A DNA stretch of 64,000 nucleotides from Paenibacillus kyungheensis (GCF_028606985.1 NZ_CP117416.1:1464001-1528000); one strand, 5' to 3'. Positions 26,649 to 35,751 are shown, numbered from the stretch's first letter. The notes: generated by a model from the letters alone, not told the origin. Program-made: numbers and translations.

Positions 26649-27605
26649 TTATAATGCTCTCCAATATTTACTTTGCCATGTATCACGTTGCTTCAATTCA
26701 TCATCGATTCCGTTAAGTACTTCCCATTTGCGTAGACTCCACATTGGACCGATTAATAGATCACGAGGTGCATCTCCTGTAAGACGATGAACAATCATAT
26801 CAGGTGGCAAAATTTCAAGAGTATCTACAATCAATTTGATATATTCGTCTTTTTCCAAGAAGCGTAGCAATCCAGCTTCATATTGTTTGACCATCGGTGT
26901 TTTGCGCATCAGATGAAGAAGATGAATTTTGATTCCTTGCACATCCATCTGAGCTACAGCACGACCTGTATCTAACATCATTTCATGTGTTTCTTGAGGT
27001 AATCCATAGATAATATGCGCACATACTCGAATACCGCGAGCACGCAATTTGGCTACAGCTTCCTCATAGCATTGACTATCATGAGCACGATTAATAAGTG
27101 TAGAAGTGGATTCATGAATCGTTTGCAGACCCATTTCGATCCACAGATAAGTCCGTTCATTTAATTCAGCCAAATAATCAATAACATCATCAGGCAAACA
27201 ATCAGGACGAGTTGCTATCGATAATCCCACAACTCCCGGTTGCTTCAAAATAATTTCAAAATATTCGCGTAATTGTTCTACAGGAGCATACGTATTCGTA
27301 TAGGCTTGAAAATAACCAATATACTGTGCATGAGGCCATTTCTGGTGCTGACGATCACGAATATGATTAAATTGAGTCACTAGATCGTCACGACGACTGC
27401 CTGCAAAATCGCCTGAACCACGAGCGCTACAGAATGTACAACCGCCTTTAGCAATCGAACCATCACGATTCGGACAGGTAAAGCCAGCATCTAGTGTTAC
27501 TTTGAATACTTTATTTCCAAATTGTTCACGCATCTCTGTATTCCACGTATGAAACCTTTTATCACTCCATAATAGGGGAGTGGATGTATCTTGAGTTATA
27601 AGCAT
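26649..27605 (-). CDS. ytqA: TIGR01212-type radical SAM protein YtqA
   Basis: A 318-residue radical SAM enzyme. The cluster Cys residues lie in FTCPNRDGSIAKGGCTFCSA (about 43-62), an expanded form of C-x-x-x-C-x-x-C typical of this family. IGYFQAYTNTYAPVE, GLSIATRPDCLPD and WIEMGLQTIHE are core-barrel motifs. Its substrate is not established to my knowledge, though neighbourhood suggests tRNA modification. AAGGAG precedes the ATG. It heads the reverse-strand run and is followed after one base by mnmM. Confidence 0.88.
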   Translation of the reverse strand: MLITQDTSTPLLWSDKRFHTWNTEMREQFGNKVFKVTLDAGFTCPNRDGSIAKGGCTFCSARGSGDFAGSRRDDLVTQFNHIRDRQHQKWPHAQYIGYFQAYTNTYAPVEQLREYFEIILKQPGVVGLSIATRPDCLPDDVIDYLAELNERTYLWIEMGLQTIHESTSTLINRAHDSQCYEEAVAKLRARGIRVCAHIIYGLPQETHEMMLDTGRAVAQMDVQGIKIHLLHLMRKTPMVKQYEAGLLRFLEKDEYIKLIVDTLEILPPDMIVHRLTGDAPRDLLIGPMWSLRKWEVLNGIDDELKQRDTWQSKYWRAL

Positions 27606-28082
27606 AGTGAAGCTCCTTCAATCGTTCTTCATTAAGTATTTAACAGTTCGTTAACATGTATAATATCTCTCTAATTAGGTTATATTGTAACAAAAATCTA
27701 GATTTAAAAGATAGCAACAGGTGACGAAGTTCAAAATATTATTTGCAAAATAAATGATTTAAAATTAAGGTTCGCTTCATTTCTACAAAAAAGGGGTAAT
27801 CAAAGGTAGAAACGTCTTAAAAGCTTAATTTTTTCATAGTTTATCACGATACCCATTTAATTTTATAACGAAAAATGGTAGACTATGATTGCTAAATTTG
27901 TTGGACCCCAATTCCAAATATAGAGAGAAGGATTTTCTGATCTGCTTGCAGAGAAGGGAGATCCTTTTTTCCTGTGTCCAGATAATGATGCAGATAAATG
28001 CTTTACATTTGCTCATTTCTTCGTCACAATAATGCCTTAGTAGTAGGATCACTATATAGACCATTGAAATCGGAGGAACGAC
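27606..28082. other. Intergenic region with a terminator-like leader hairpin
   Basis: 477 bases between ytqA and trmB. The distinctive element is at 27928-27970: AAGGAT pairs with ATCCTT, inner TCTG with CAGA, followed by a T-run, on the forward strand 113 bases before trmB. A weak promoter (TTTATA, 16 bases, TATGAT) lies just upstream of it. The rest is AT-rich and I see no gene. Confidence 0.45.
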
Positions 28083-28790
28083 ATGCGTTTACGAGGTAGA
28101 AAAGGAATACGTGAAGGATTGGAGCAGCAGGAAGATTTGGTCGTGCTGAATCCTGAACAATATAAAGGAAAATGGCAAGAGCGTTTTGGAAATGATCTGC
28201 CGATTCATGTTGAATTTGGAATGGGCAAAGGAAGATTTGTCAGCCAAATGAGTGTCAAACATCCAAATGTCAATTATATCGGCTTCGATATGTATGATGA
28301 ATTGGTACGCCGTGCCAGTGAGAAAACAAGAATGGCATGGGAAGAAGCAGAACGCGGAGAACCAACGACAATTCAGCTAGCTCGCGCAAATATCGAAAAA
28401 ATTGAAGAGGTATTTGCTCCTGGTGAGATTGAGCGAATCTATCTTAACTTCAGCGATCCCTGGCCGAAAAAGAAACATGGTCGTCGTCGTTTAACACATC
28501 CACGCTTTTTGGACATGTATTGTAAATTGTTAAATACTCGCGGTGAAATTCATTTCAAAACCGATTCTGAAACGCTATTTGAATTTTCACTAAATTCATT
28601 TGCCGATTACGGTCTACAAATGACGAATATTAGCTTGAATCTTCATCGTGATGGTATCAACGAAGAACATGTCATGACAGAATATGAAGCTAAATTTATG
28701 GGCAAAGGGATGAATATTCATCGTTGCGAAGTATTGATCGGTGAAGACGTTTTGCGTGAATATCAAGCGATGCGTCTAGATAAATATTAA
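28083..28790 (+). CDS. trmB: tRNA (guanine-46-N7)-methyltransferase TrmB
   Basis: A 235-residue SAM-dependent enzyme forming 7-methylguanosine at position 46 of tRNA. RLRGRKG at the start, the SAM motif HVEFGMGKGRFV (about 42-53), and NFSDPWPKKKHGRRRL (about 120-135) are family signatures; the Asp in SDPWPK is the catalytic/base-binding residue. GGAGG lies 7 bases upstream. Ends at a strong bidirectional terminator. Confidence 0.95.
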   Translation: MRLRGRKGIREGLEQQEDLVVLNPEQYKGKWQERFGNDLPIHVEFGMGKGRFVSQMSVKHPNVNYIGFDMYDELVRRASEKTRMAWEEAERGEPTTIQLARANIEKIEEVFAPGEIERIYLNFSDPWPKKKHGRRRLTHPRFLDMYCKLLNTRGEIHFKTDSETLFEFSLNSFADYGLQMTNISLNLHRDGINEEHVMTEYEAKFMGKGMNIHRCEVLIGEDVLREYQAMRLDKY

Positions 28791-28801
28791 TTTATAACAT
28801 A

Positions 28802-28850
28802 AAAAAAGTAAGGTCTTATCCGTTAATTTAGGATAAGACCTTACTTTTTT
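28802..28850. terminator. Bidirectional terminator, trmB versus the glycosyltransferase
   Basis: A 20-bp perfect stem (AAAAAAGTAAGGTCTTATCC and its complement) with a 9-base loop. The stop codon of the reverse-strand gene falls in the loop, so one arm encodes its last residues KSKVLS. Confidence 0.92.
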
Positions 28851-29961
28851 CTACCATTTCAGCAATGCTATGAGCACTTTGTGTTGGATTATAACGATCA
28901 ATCTGAGCTATATTTTGCTTACGTTGCTCTACAACAGCGTCATAATCATTAATCAACAAGTCCATCCATTCGGTAACCACATCAATCGATGTAATCGGTT
29001 CGCCCCAACCTTGTTGCGTAAAATACTGAGAATTTTTTTCTTCTTGTCCAGGTAAAGGGTTATAAAATAACATCGGGATCGCTTTGGCCAATCCTTCAGT
29101 ACATGTCATTCCTCCTGGTTTGGTTACAAGAAGATCGGATACTTCCATCAATTGATCAATTTCATTAGTGTATCGAATCAAATGAATATTTGGATGATTA
29201 AAGTTCACATTCTGCTTAGCTTTGCGATAAGCTTTCTCATTGTTACCAAAACAAAAAATAAATTGGATCTTATCGCTGAAGCTGGTAAGATACGCATTTA
29301 CCACATCATCGCTCATCAATCCCCAACCGCCGCTCATCACTAGTACTGTCGGCATATTTTTCAGTCCAAACTTCTGTTGAAATTCGACTTTGCCTGTATG
29401 TTCCCAAAACTTTGGATGGACAGGAATACCAGAGACTTCAATTTTCTGAATCGGTACACCACGCTGAATTAATTTGGAACGTACATCAGGTGTAGATACC
29501 AGATAACGGTTCACCTCTGGACTCACCCATGTACCATGAGCATCATAATCTGTAATAACCATACATAACGGTGTACGCAGTCCTAATCGTTTGAGCCTTG
29601 AAATCACAGCTCCCGGAATCGGATGTGTACATACAATCACATCTGGTTTTAATTGCCGAATCACATTATGTGTATGTGTATAGAAGAGACGATGTAAAGC
29701 TAGCGTGGCTAGCCGATTGATCGATTTTTTGTATTGGCTGCGATACATCATACGCACAAGTCGTGGCTGCGAGATGACCGTTTTTTTGTATGCGGTTAGG
29801 ATGAGTGGAGCCACTTTAGGATTAAGGAAACTACCGAGTTCCAGTACCTTAGTCTGAATATTCGGTGAGATTTTGCGTAAACTACTTGCTAGTGCATAAG
29901 CAGCTTGTGTGTGACCAGAACCAAAACCTTCCGACAAAAGCAGCACTCTATATTTTGACAC
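28828..29961 (-). CDS. MGDG-synthase/UgtP-like glycosyltransferase
   Basis: A 377-residue GT28-fold enzyme that probably transfers a hexose from UDP-sugar to diacylglycerol or a related lipid at the membrane. LLSEGFGSGHTQAAYAL (7-23) is the acceptor-side motif of the MGDG-synthase family, and LVTKPGGMTCTEGLAKAIP with PLPGQEEKN forms the donor site. GTG start at 29961, with AAGGTG eight bases upstream. Related enzymes make glucolipids and lipoteichoic acid anchors. The nearby PAP2 phosphatase fits a lipid-related unit. Possibly transcribed with it; the gap is 118 bases. Confidence 0.85.
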   Translation of the reverse strand: MSKYRVLLLSEGFGSGHTQAAYALASSLRKISPNIQTKVLELGSFLNPKVAPLILTAYKKTVISQPRLVRMMYRSQYKKSINRLATLALHRLFYTHTHNVIRQLKPDVIVCTHPIPGAVISRLKRLGLRTPLCMVITDYDAHGTWVSPEVNRYLVSTPDVRSKLIQRGVPIQKIEVSGIPVHPKFWEHTGKVEFQQKFGLKNMPTVLVMSGGWGLMSDDVVNAYLTSFSDKIQFIFCFGNNEKAYRKAKQNVNFNHPNIHLIRYTNEIDQLMEVSDLLVTKPGGMTCTEGLAKAIPMLFYNPLPGQEEKNSQYFTQQGWGEPITSIDVVTEWMDLLINDYDAVVEQRKQNIAQIDRYNPTQSAHSIAEMVEKSKVLS

Positions 29962-30079
29962 GTCCAGTTCACCTTTTCTGCAAGGTATTCTCTAATAAAA
30001 TGGAGTAGAGGAAGCAAACATTTCAGCTTTCTCTGTAATACTACTGTAACAATCCGGTAATATTGCTAGAATAGCCTCT

Positions 30080-30607
30080 TTACGGCCATAATGCAAATGT
30101 ACCCATCGCTACCGATGTTCCAATTGCAGCTCCAACCAGTACATCTGAAGGATAATGTAATCCTAAATACATACGAGACACAGCAACAATCAGTGCGAAT
30201 GGTAACAGCAACAGAATCATGAGTGGATCTGTCAGCATAAATGGAACAGTAACGGAAAAGATCGCTGTGGTATGTCCTGATGGAAACGAATGGTCTGTTA
30301 AAGGATTGCGGAACGTAATCGTTTCAGGGATAGCTAAGTATGGACGAATACGCGGGTATAGCTTTTTAACAATAGCTACAGGCACATGGCTAATCGCTAG
30401 TGCTACAGCTGCTTGGAGACCTGCGCGGCTCCAAGGAAATGGCGCTAATTGCCATACTGCCAAAGTCGCTATAATCGTGAACGTAGCTCCGCCTAAATTC
30501 GTTAAGTAGTAAAAAAATAAATTTAGGAACTTATTATGGAGCCTTGAGTTAAACCATCTAAAAATGTGTTGCTCCATCGTTTGTAGGCGAATAAGAAACT
30601 GACGCAT
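30080..30607 (-). CDS. PAP2-family membrane phosphatase
   Basis: A 175-residue integral membrane protein with about five helices. The three catalytic motifs are present: K-x6-R-P in KKLYPRIRPYL (about 86), PSGH in SFPSGHTTAI (about 112), and S-R-x5-H-x3-D in SRMYLGLHYPSD (about 145). Family enzymes dephosphorylate phosphatidic acid, undecaprenyl pyrophosphate or related lipids. GGGGGT precedes the ATG. It is transcribed ahead of the lipid glycosyltransferase. Confidence 0.9.
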   Translation of the reverse strand: MRQFLIRLQTMEQHIFRWFNSRLHNKFLNLFFYYLTNLGGATFTIIATLAVWQLAPFPWSRAGLQAAVALAISHVPVAIVKKLYPRIRPYLAIPETITFRNPLTDHSFPSGHTTAIFSVTVPFMLTDPLMILLLLPFALIVAVSRMYLGLHYPSDVLVGAAIGTSVAMGTFALWP

Positions 30608-31303
30608 GAGAGACCCCCGTATTAATTGCCAATTTTCGGCTTATATTCATCATATTTTTATTCAGTACGCTTTTCAAGCTTTATAACGTTAACAGAGTGT
30701 TAAAATAGATACAACTTTTGTAAGTTACCCAATAGTTTAAACCTGATTTGCAAAATAATCCAAAAGTATTTCTTATTACCCTTACCCGAGAATGGCAAAA
30801 GTCATTCACATGCGCCTTAACCAATATGTAAATCGTTATCAATAACATGGTTCAACTCAAATAAATACGTTTAAAAATTCAAAGAAATACACCCACAACT
30901 CAATCAGTCATCATAGCTTCATTATTTATCCTCATACAAATCCAACATCATTAGCAATAAAAATAAGCAAATAGAACATAAATAGGCATAAAATGGCGTT
31001 AAACCTTGTTCTGTAACATTTATTGCATATAACTCGTCGTAATTCCATGGTTTTTAACCGTATACCCTCTTTTAGAATTTTGACAAATCCATAAAAAATG
31101 TGCAAAATCTTAATGTCGCTTGTAATCGTTTTGTAACATAACTTTAATGTTCGTCATAGTATAATCATCTGGGGTGAAAAGTTTTAAAGCGACTCATGCT
31201 AAAAATTAAATTTAAAATGTGACGTCTTGAAATTAGTGATCTAGAGAAAAAGAATGAATTTGTTATATTGTGGTTTTAAAATTTAAGGAGGTTCACAGTT
31301 ATT
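30608..31303. other. Long AT-rich intergenic region
   Basis: 696 bases between two genes facing opposite ways. The clearest element is a TATAAT at 31160-31165, without a good -35, which would give a leader of about 130 bases for the GT2 gene; a TTGACA at 31080-31085 has no matching -10. I found no coding frame and no riboswitch I recognise. Confidence 0.4.
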
Positions 31304-32551
31304 ATGGGAAACATTATTGATGCTATATTTATCGTGCTCCAGGTTCTACTGGCAGTTATCGGTGTATATCAGTTTTCATTCTCGCTATTCGGAATTGTTA
31401 AAAGGAAAAAAAGAGCGGATCATGCTCCACAGAAATCATTTGCTGTTCTAGTTGCAGCGCACAATGAAGAGACCGTTATTGGAGCATTAATGGAAAATCT
31501 AAAAAATATGGATTATCCGGCTGAACTATATGATGTGTTTGTTATCTGTGATAACTGTACAGATGGTACAGCAGATATCGTACGTAGCCATGGAATGAAC
31601 GCTTGTGTACGTACGAATCCAGCAGAACGCGGTAAAGGATACGCGATCGAATGGATGCTAAGAGAATTGTGGAGTATGCCTCGTCAGTACGATGGTATCG
31701 TAATGTTTGATGCTGATAACTTGGCAGATCACAGATTCTTGACAGAAATGAACAACGATATGTGTGAAGGTGCACGCGTTATTCAAGGTTATATTGATAC
31801 AAAGAATCCAGAAGATTCTTGGATCACTGCTGCTTATGGCGTATCTTACTGGTACATCAACCGTCTATGGCAATTGTCTCGTCATAATTTGAATATGGCG
31901 AACTTCCTGGGTGGTACAGGTATGTGTTTTGAAAATGAACTATTGAAAGAAATCGGATGGGGCGCAACAAGCCTTGTAGAAGATTTAGAATTTACAATGC
32001 GTTGTGCAGAAAAAGGAATCTATCCGCGCTTTAGCTATGATGCAAAAGTATTTGATGAAAAGCCGTTAACATTCAAAGCTTCTTCTCGCCAACGTTTGCG
32101 TTGGATGCAAGGTCACTTTACAGTAGCTCGTCGTTATTTCTTCCCGCTATTATGGAAAAGTGTAAAAGAAATGAGCATCATCAAATTCGACTTGGCATTG
32201 TATAGTGTCAACGTATATATCGTTTTAATTACATTCTTAATGACTGCTGCTATGTGGATCGATACATCTATTCTAGGTGGACCACATATCGCTACTATCT
32301 ATAATTACCTGCCAATGTGGGTAGCTATTACAGCAATTGGTGCCAATGTTGTTACTTTTATTCTTGCAATGGCATTAGAAAAAGTGAAGTCTTGGAAAGT
32401 ATATCTATACTTGCTATTGTTCCCTATCTACGGTCTATCTTGGTGGCCAATTACGTTTTATGCTTTCTTCACACAAAACAACAAACAATGGAGCCATACG
32501 CAACATACGCGTGTTGTACGTTTGGAAGAAGTACAAAGCAAACAAGGTTAA
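31304..32551 (+). CDS. Membrane-bound GT2 glycosyltransferase, processive type
   Basis: A 415-residue protein with an N-terminal membrane helix (about 5-30), a cytosolic GT-A domain and three C-terminal helices. The donor-binding sequence is visible in FAVLVAAHNEE, the DxD-like MFDADN (about 145), SLVEDLEFT, and the acceptor motif QRLRW (about 264-268), the Q-x-x-R-W of cellulose, chitin and hyaluronan synthases. The polysaccharide is unknown; no PilZ domain or partner gene is seen. TAAGGAGG stands 12 bases before the ATG. It is monocistronic. Confidence 0.88.
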   Translation: MGNIIDAIFIVLQVLLAVIGVYQFSFSLFGIVKRKKRADHAPQKSFAVLVAAHNEETVIGALMENLKNMDYPAELYDVFVICDNCTDGTADIVRSHGMNACVRTNPAERGKGYAIEWMLRELWSMPRQYDGIVMFDADNLADHRFLTEMNNDMCEGARVIQGYIDTKNPEDSWITAAYGVSYWYINRLWQLSRHNLNMANFLGGTGMCFENELLKEIGWGATSLVEDLEFTMRCAEKGIYPRFSYDAKVFDEKPLTFKASSRQRLRWMQGHFTVARRYFFPLLWKSVKEMSIIKFDLALYSVNVYIVLITFLMTAAMWIDTSILGGPHIATIYNYLPMWVAITAIGANVVTFILAMALEKVKSWKVYLYLLLFPIYGLSWWPITFYAFFTQNNKQWSHTQHTRVVRLEEVQSKQG

Positions 32552-32586
32552 TCTCGCTTGAAGCTACACAAAGATATCTCACTCAA

Positions 32587-32627
32587 GAACCTGTATAACA
32601 GTCTATCTGTTGTACAGGTTCTTTTTA
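32587..32627 (+). terminator. Terminator after the GT2 gene
   Basis: GAACCTGTA with ACAG pairs with CTGT and TACAGGTTC, followed by TTTTT. Confidence 0.85.
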
Positions 32628-32751
32628 TGACGAAATATAAATTACAGTTAGAATTAACAAAGCAACAGATGACTAGCAACATAGAATATAGTGATTAAAT
32701 AAGATTTCAAAAGTCTTATAAATCAATGATTATTTTATGTTTACGAAAGGC

Positions 32752-32780
32752 TTGTATATATTAAAAACATATGGTATACT
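32752..32780 (+). promoter_or_regulatory. Promoter of the infC-rpmI-rplT operon
   Basis: TTGTAT, 17 bases, TATACT with an extended -10 TG. Predicted start is near 32787, about 207 bases before infC. Confidence 0.8.
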
Positions 32781-32786
32781 ATTTTA

Positions 32787-32943
32787 GTACGTGATTGAGA
32801 TATACAAAGTAGAAGCTTTGCTTCTCACCTGCCCGATATATAGTCGGCTGGTTCATTGATCTGAATGTAATAACAAGAATTTGTCTTGTTATGAATATGA
32901 GCTGATCAAGGGATGCAGGTGACTAGACCTGCATCCCTTTTTG
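32787..32943 (+). ncRNA. L20 leader RNA (autoregulatory attenuator)
   Basis: The leader ends in a textbook terminator: AAGGGATGCAGGT (32908-32920) pairs with ACCTGCATCCCTT (32927-32939) and enters a T-run. CACCTGC at 32826-32832 can pair perfectly with GCAGGTG at 32915-32921, which gives the alternative antiterminator. In Bacillus, ribosomal protein L20 binds such leaders and favours termination, reducing infC-rpmI-rplT when L20 is in excess. Position before infC and the competing pairings support the same here. Confidence 0.85.
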
Positions 32944-32993
32944 ATTTCTATATTTAATATAGTTGTACAATCATAATATGGAGGTGGAAAGTT

Positions 32994-33503
32994 ATTAGTA
33001 AAGAACATATGATCAATGACGAAATCCGGGTTAAAGAAGTACGCCTGGTTGGTGCTGAAGGTGAACAGATCGGAATTACGCCTACTCGTGAAGCATTGCA
33101 GATGGCAATCGATTTGAACATGGATCTTGTAAATGTAGCTCCACAAGCGAAACCACCTGTATGTCGCATTATGGACTATGGTAAATTCCGCTACGAGCAA
33201 CAGAAGAAAGAGAAAGAAGCACGCAAAAACCAAAAGATCGTTGATCTTAAAGAAGTATGGTTCCGTGCTAACATTGAGGAGCATGATTATCAAACTAAAC
33301 TCCGCAATGTTGTTAAATTTTTAAAAGATGGCGACAAAGTGAAATGCTCGGTCCGCTTCCGCGGTCGCGAAATTACACATGCAAGTATTGGTCAAAAAAT
33401 ATTGGATCGTGTAAAAGTTGAAGTTGAAGAACTTTGTACAATAGAGCGCCAACCAAAATTGGAAGGCCGCAGCATGATCATGATCTTGGCGCCGAAAAAT
33501 TAA
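32994..33503 (+). CDS. infC: Translation initiation factor IF-3, AUU start
   Basis: A 169-residue factor that binds the 30S subunit and checks initiation. The real start is ATT at 32994, preceded by GGAGGTGG five bases upstream; the encoded beginning (M)SKEHMINDEIR matches known Bacillus IF-3. The first ATG at 33009 lies inside that sequence without a site. An AUU start lets IF-3 lower its own synthesis. PPVCRIMDYGKFRYEQ and the basic C-terminal domain are diagnostic. First gene of the L20-controlled operon. Confidence 0.93.
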   Translation: MSKEHMINDEIRVKEVRLVGAEGEQIGITPTREALQMAIDLNMDLVNVAPQAKPPVCRIMDYGKFRYEQQKKEKEARKNQKIVDLKEVWFRANIEEHDYQTKLRNVVKFLKDGDKVKCSVRFRGREITHASIGQKILDRVKVEVEELCTIERQPKLEGRSMIMILAPKN

Positions 33504-33518
33504 AAGGGGGATATTAAA

Positions 33519-33719
33519 ATGCCGAAAATGAAAACTCATAGTAGTTTAAAAGGACGCTTCAAAATTACAGGAACAGGTAAAGTAAAACGCTATAAAGCGT
33601 TCAAAAACCACTTGCTTTCTCACAAATCAAAACGTCAAAAACGCGTTTTGGGAACAAACCCGTTGATGTCTAGCGGTGATGTAAAACGTTTGAAACAACA
33701 ATTATCTAATCTTAAATAA
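33519..33719 (+). CDS. rpmI: Ribosomal protein L35
   Basis: A 66-residue strongly basic protein of the large subunit, with MPKMKTHSSLKGRFK at the start and HLLSHKSKRQKRVLG in the middle, as in all bacterial L35. Preceded by AAGGGGG. Codon choice is uniform, as in highly expressed genes. Confidence 0.97.
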   Translation: MPKMKTHSSLKGRFKITGTGKVKRYKAFKNHLLSHKSKRQKRVLGTNPLMSSGDVKRLKQQLSNLK

Positions 33720-33746
33720 TTTTAATTTACTGGGAGGTTTACTGAT

Positions 33747-34106
33747 ATGGCAAGAGTGAAGGGCGGATTCGTCACACGTCGCAGACATAAGAAAATTCTT
33801 AAATTAGCAAAAGGTTACTTCGGTTCGAAACACCGTATTTTTAAAACTGCAAAAGAGCAAGTTAACAAATCTTTGGTGTATGCTTACCGTGACCGTCGTC
33901 AAACAAAACGTAACTTCCGCAGATTGTGGATCGTTCGTATTAACGCAGCAGCACGCATTAACGGATTGTCTTACAACAAATTGATGCACGGTCTTAAATT
34001 GGCTGGCGTTGATATCAACCGTAAAATGCTAGCTGAATTGGCTGTAAATGATGTTAACGCGTTTAACTCATTGGCTAATGTAGCTAAAGAAAAAATTAAC
34101 GCATAA
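33747..34106 (+). CDS. rplT: Ribosomal protein L20
   Basis: A 119-residue basic protein needed early in 50S assembly. [19 protein letters not shown] is the family start and the whole sequence is canonical. It is the likely ligand of the leader RNA at 32787-32943. GGGAGG lies upstream of the ATG. A terminator follows at 34129. Confidence 0.98.
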   Translation: MARVKGGFVTRRRHKKILKLAKGYFGSKHRIFKTAKEQVNKSLVYAYRDRRQTKRNFRRLWIVRINAAARINGLSYNKLMHGLKLAGVDINRKMLAELAVNDVNAFNSLANVAKEKINA

Positions 34107-34128
34107 GATTTATTCTTATGAGTTGCAT

Positions 34129-34162
34129 AAAGAGCCGTCGGATGATCCGGGGGCTCTTTTTA
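34129..34162 (+). terminator. Terminator after rplT
   Basis: AAAGAGCC pairs with GGCTCTTT, with inner CGGA/TCCG, then a T-run. Confidence 0.9.
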
Positions 34163-34514
34163 TACGCAAATTAGTAGCAAAAAATACATAGTAATAAAAC
34201 ATAACATGAAAATCGCGATTTAACGCATTAAAACGTAAAATGTGTAAAGAGTATGAACGGTAATATTACATGGGTTTAACATAAAATAGTATTTTCTTAC
34301 ATAATAAAGCGCTTACAGAAAATAAAATCGTAAATTAATTGACCAATAGTAATTTAAATAGTAGATTTTCTTACCACTTGATTGTATAATTTGTTCATCG
34401 ACTGTTAAATCTGCACCTATAACGAATATTGAGCTCGATAAGGGTAAAAATTGTTCGTATCCAGACAGAGAGGCAGCAGATCATAGCTTATACTTCTAAG
34501 GGGGAAAAAGATTC
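34163..34514. other. Upstream region of the nucleoside transporter operon
   Basis: 352 AT-rich bases. TATAAT at 34385-34390 is a likely -10 with a weak -35. A candidate catabolite-responsive element, ATAAAGCGCTTACA, lies at 34304-34317; it differs from the usual TGWAANCGNTNWCA at the first two bases. No coding frame or recognised riboswitch. Confidence 0.45.
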
Positions 34515-35552
34515 ATGAAGAAGGCGTACAAACTTTCACTCATTATGTTGCTAGCATTTTCATTGGTATTAGCAGCTTGTGGGAACAAAAGCAACGGTAC
34601 TGACAACGCAGGGAGTGGCGATGCTACAGGCGGAGCAGCAAAAAGCGATGTTAAAATTGGTATGGTAACTGACGTAGGTGGCGTAAATGATAAATCATTT
34701 AACCAATCTGCTTGGGAAGCTCTTGAAAAAGTACAAAAGGAAAGCGGAGCAGAAGTTAAATATCTGCAAAGTAAATCTGATCAGGATTATATTCCTAACT
34801 TGAATCAATTTGTAAAAGGTGATTACAGCTTAACTTGGGGTATTGGTTTTAGCTTAGCAGACGGTATTGCTACTGTTGCTAAACAAAATCCAAATGCAAA
34901 ATTAGCTATCATTGATAGTGTAGTAGATGCTCCTAACGTTAAATCTGTAACTTTCTCTGAAAATGAAGGTTCCTTCTTAGTAGGTGTAGTAGCAGGTAAA
35001 ATGACAAAATCCAACAAAATCGGATTTGTCGGTGGAGTAGATAGCCCACTGATCAAAAAATTCGAAGTTGGTTTTAAAGCAGGTATCAAAGCAGTAAACC
35101 CTGATGCTGAATTGCTTGTTAACTATACAGGTGCATTCGATAAACCTGATCTAGGTAAAGCAGCAGCAGCTACAATGTACAACGATGGCGCGGATATCAT
35201 TTTCCATGCTGCTGGTGGTACAGGTACAGGCGTATTTAACGAAGCAGCTTCCCGTTCTAACTCTGGTCAAACGGCATGGGTTATCGGTGTAGATAAAGAC
35301 CAATCACTAGAATTCGGTGATAAAGTGACTTTGACTTCTATGGTTAAACGTGTAGACGTTGCTGTAGAAAAAGTTTCTAAAGAAGTCGTAGATGGTACAT
35401 TTGCTGGTGGTACAGAAGTATTGGGACTTAAAGAGGATGGCGTAGGCTTAGCAGATACTTCTTCCAAAAATGTTCCTGCTGATGTAATCAAACTAGTTGA
35501 TGATTACAAAGCTAAAATTGTTAGCGGCGAATTGAAAGTTCCTAGCGAGTAA
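34515..35552 (+). CDS. nupN: BMP-family nucleoside-binding lipoprotein
   Basis: A 345-residue solute-binding lipoprotein (lipobox VLAAC, Cys 22) of the basic membrane protein family, which captures nucleosides outside the membrane for an ABC importer. KIGMVTDVGGVNDKSFNQSA (about 47-66) is the typical start of the mature fold, and IIFHAAGGTGTGVF and WVIGVDKDQ are further family blocks. AAGGGGG precedes the ATG. Gene order (binding protein, ATPase, two permeases) equals Bacillus subtilis nupNOPQ, a guanosine importer. Substrate inferred from that. Confidence 0.9.
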   Translation: MKKAYKLSLIMLLAFSLVLAACGNKSNGTDNAGSGDATGGAAKSDVKIGMVTDVGGVNDKSFNQSAWEALEKVQKESGAEVKYLQSKSDQDYIPNLNQFVKGDYSLTWGIGFSLADGIATVAKQNPNAKLAIIDSVVDAPNVKSVTFSENEGSFLVGVVAGKMTKSNKIGFVGGVDSPLIKKFEVGFKAGIKAVNPDAELLVNYTGAFDKPDLGKAAAATMYNDGADIIFHAAGGTGTGVFNEAASRSNSGQTAWVIGVDKDQSLEFGDKVTLTSMVKRVDVAVEKVSKEVVDGTFAGGTEVLGLKEDGVGLADTSSKNVPADVIKLVDDYKAKIVSGELKVPSE

Positions 35553-35588
35553 TTACTTGATCATTAATATGCTTTTCAAATAAAAAAA

Positions 35589-35624
35589 ACAACAAGGCTG
35601 GTTCATAGACACTAGCCTTGTTGT
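35589..35624 (+). repeat. Intercistronic stem-loop between nupN and nupO
   Basis: ACAACAAGGCT pairs with AGCCTTGTTGT around a 14-base loop. The forward strand lacks a T-run, so it is not a normal terminator of nupN. It may protect the 3' end of the binding-protein message. Confidence 0.65.
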
Positions 35625-35751
35625 CACGTTTATAACCTGATAGTTCGATGTAAATATCAGTTGTCGTTTCGGAAAATCTCATAATTTTAGCTTTCGGTTA
35701 TAGACAGTTCTTGCTGTCTGTACCAATCAATACGCTTATAAGGGTGATCTC

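Noticed and set aside
27834-28064. Reverse-strand open stretch before trmB
   Set aside because: Low-complexity composition, no ribosome binding site, and it covers the leader hairpin.
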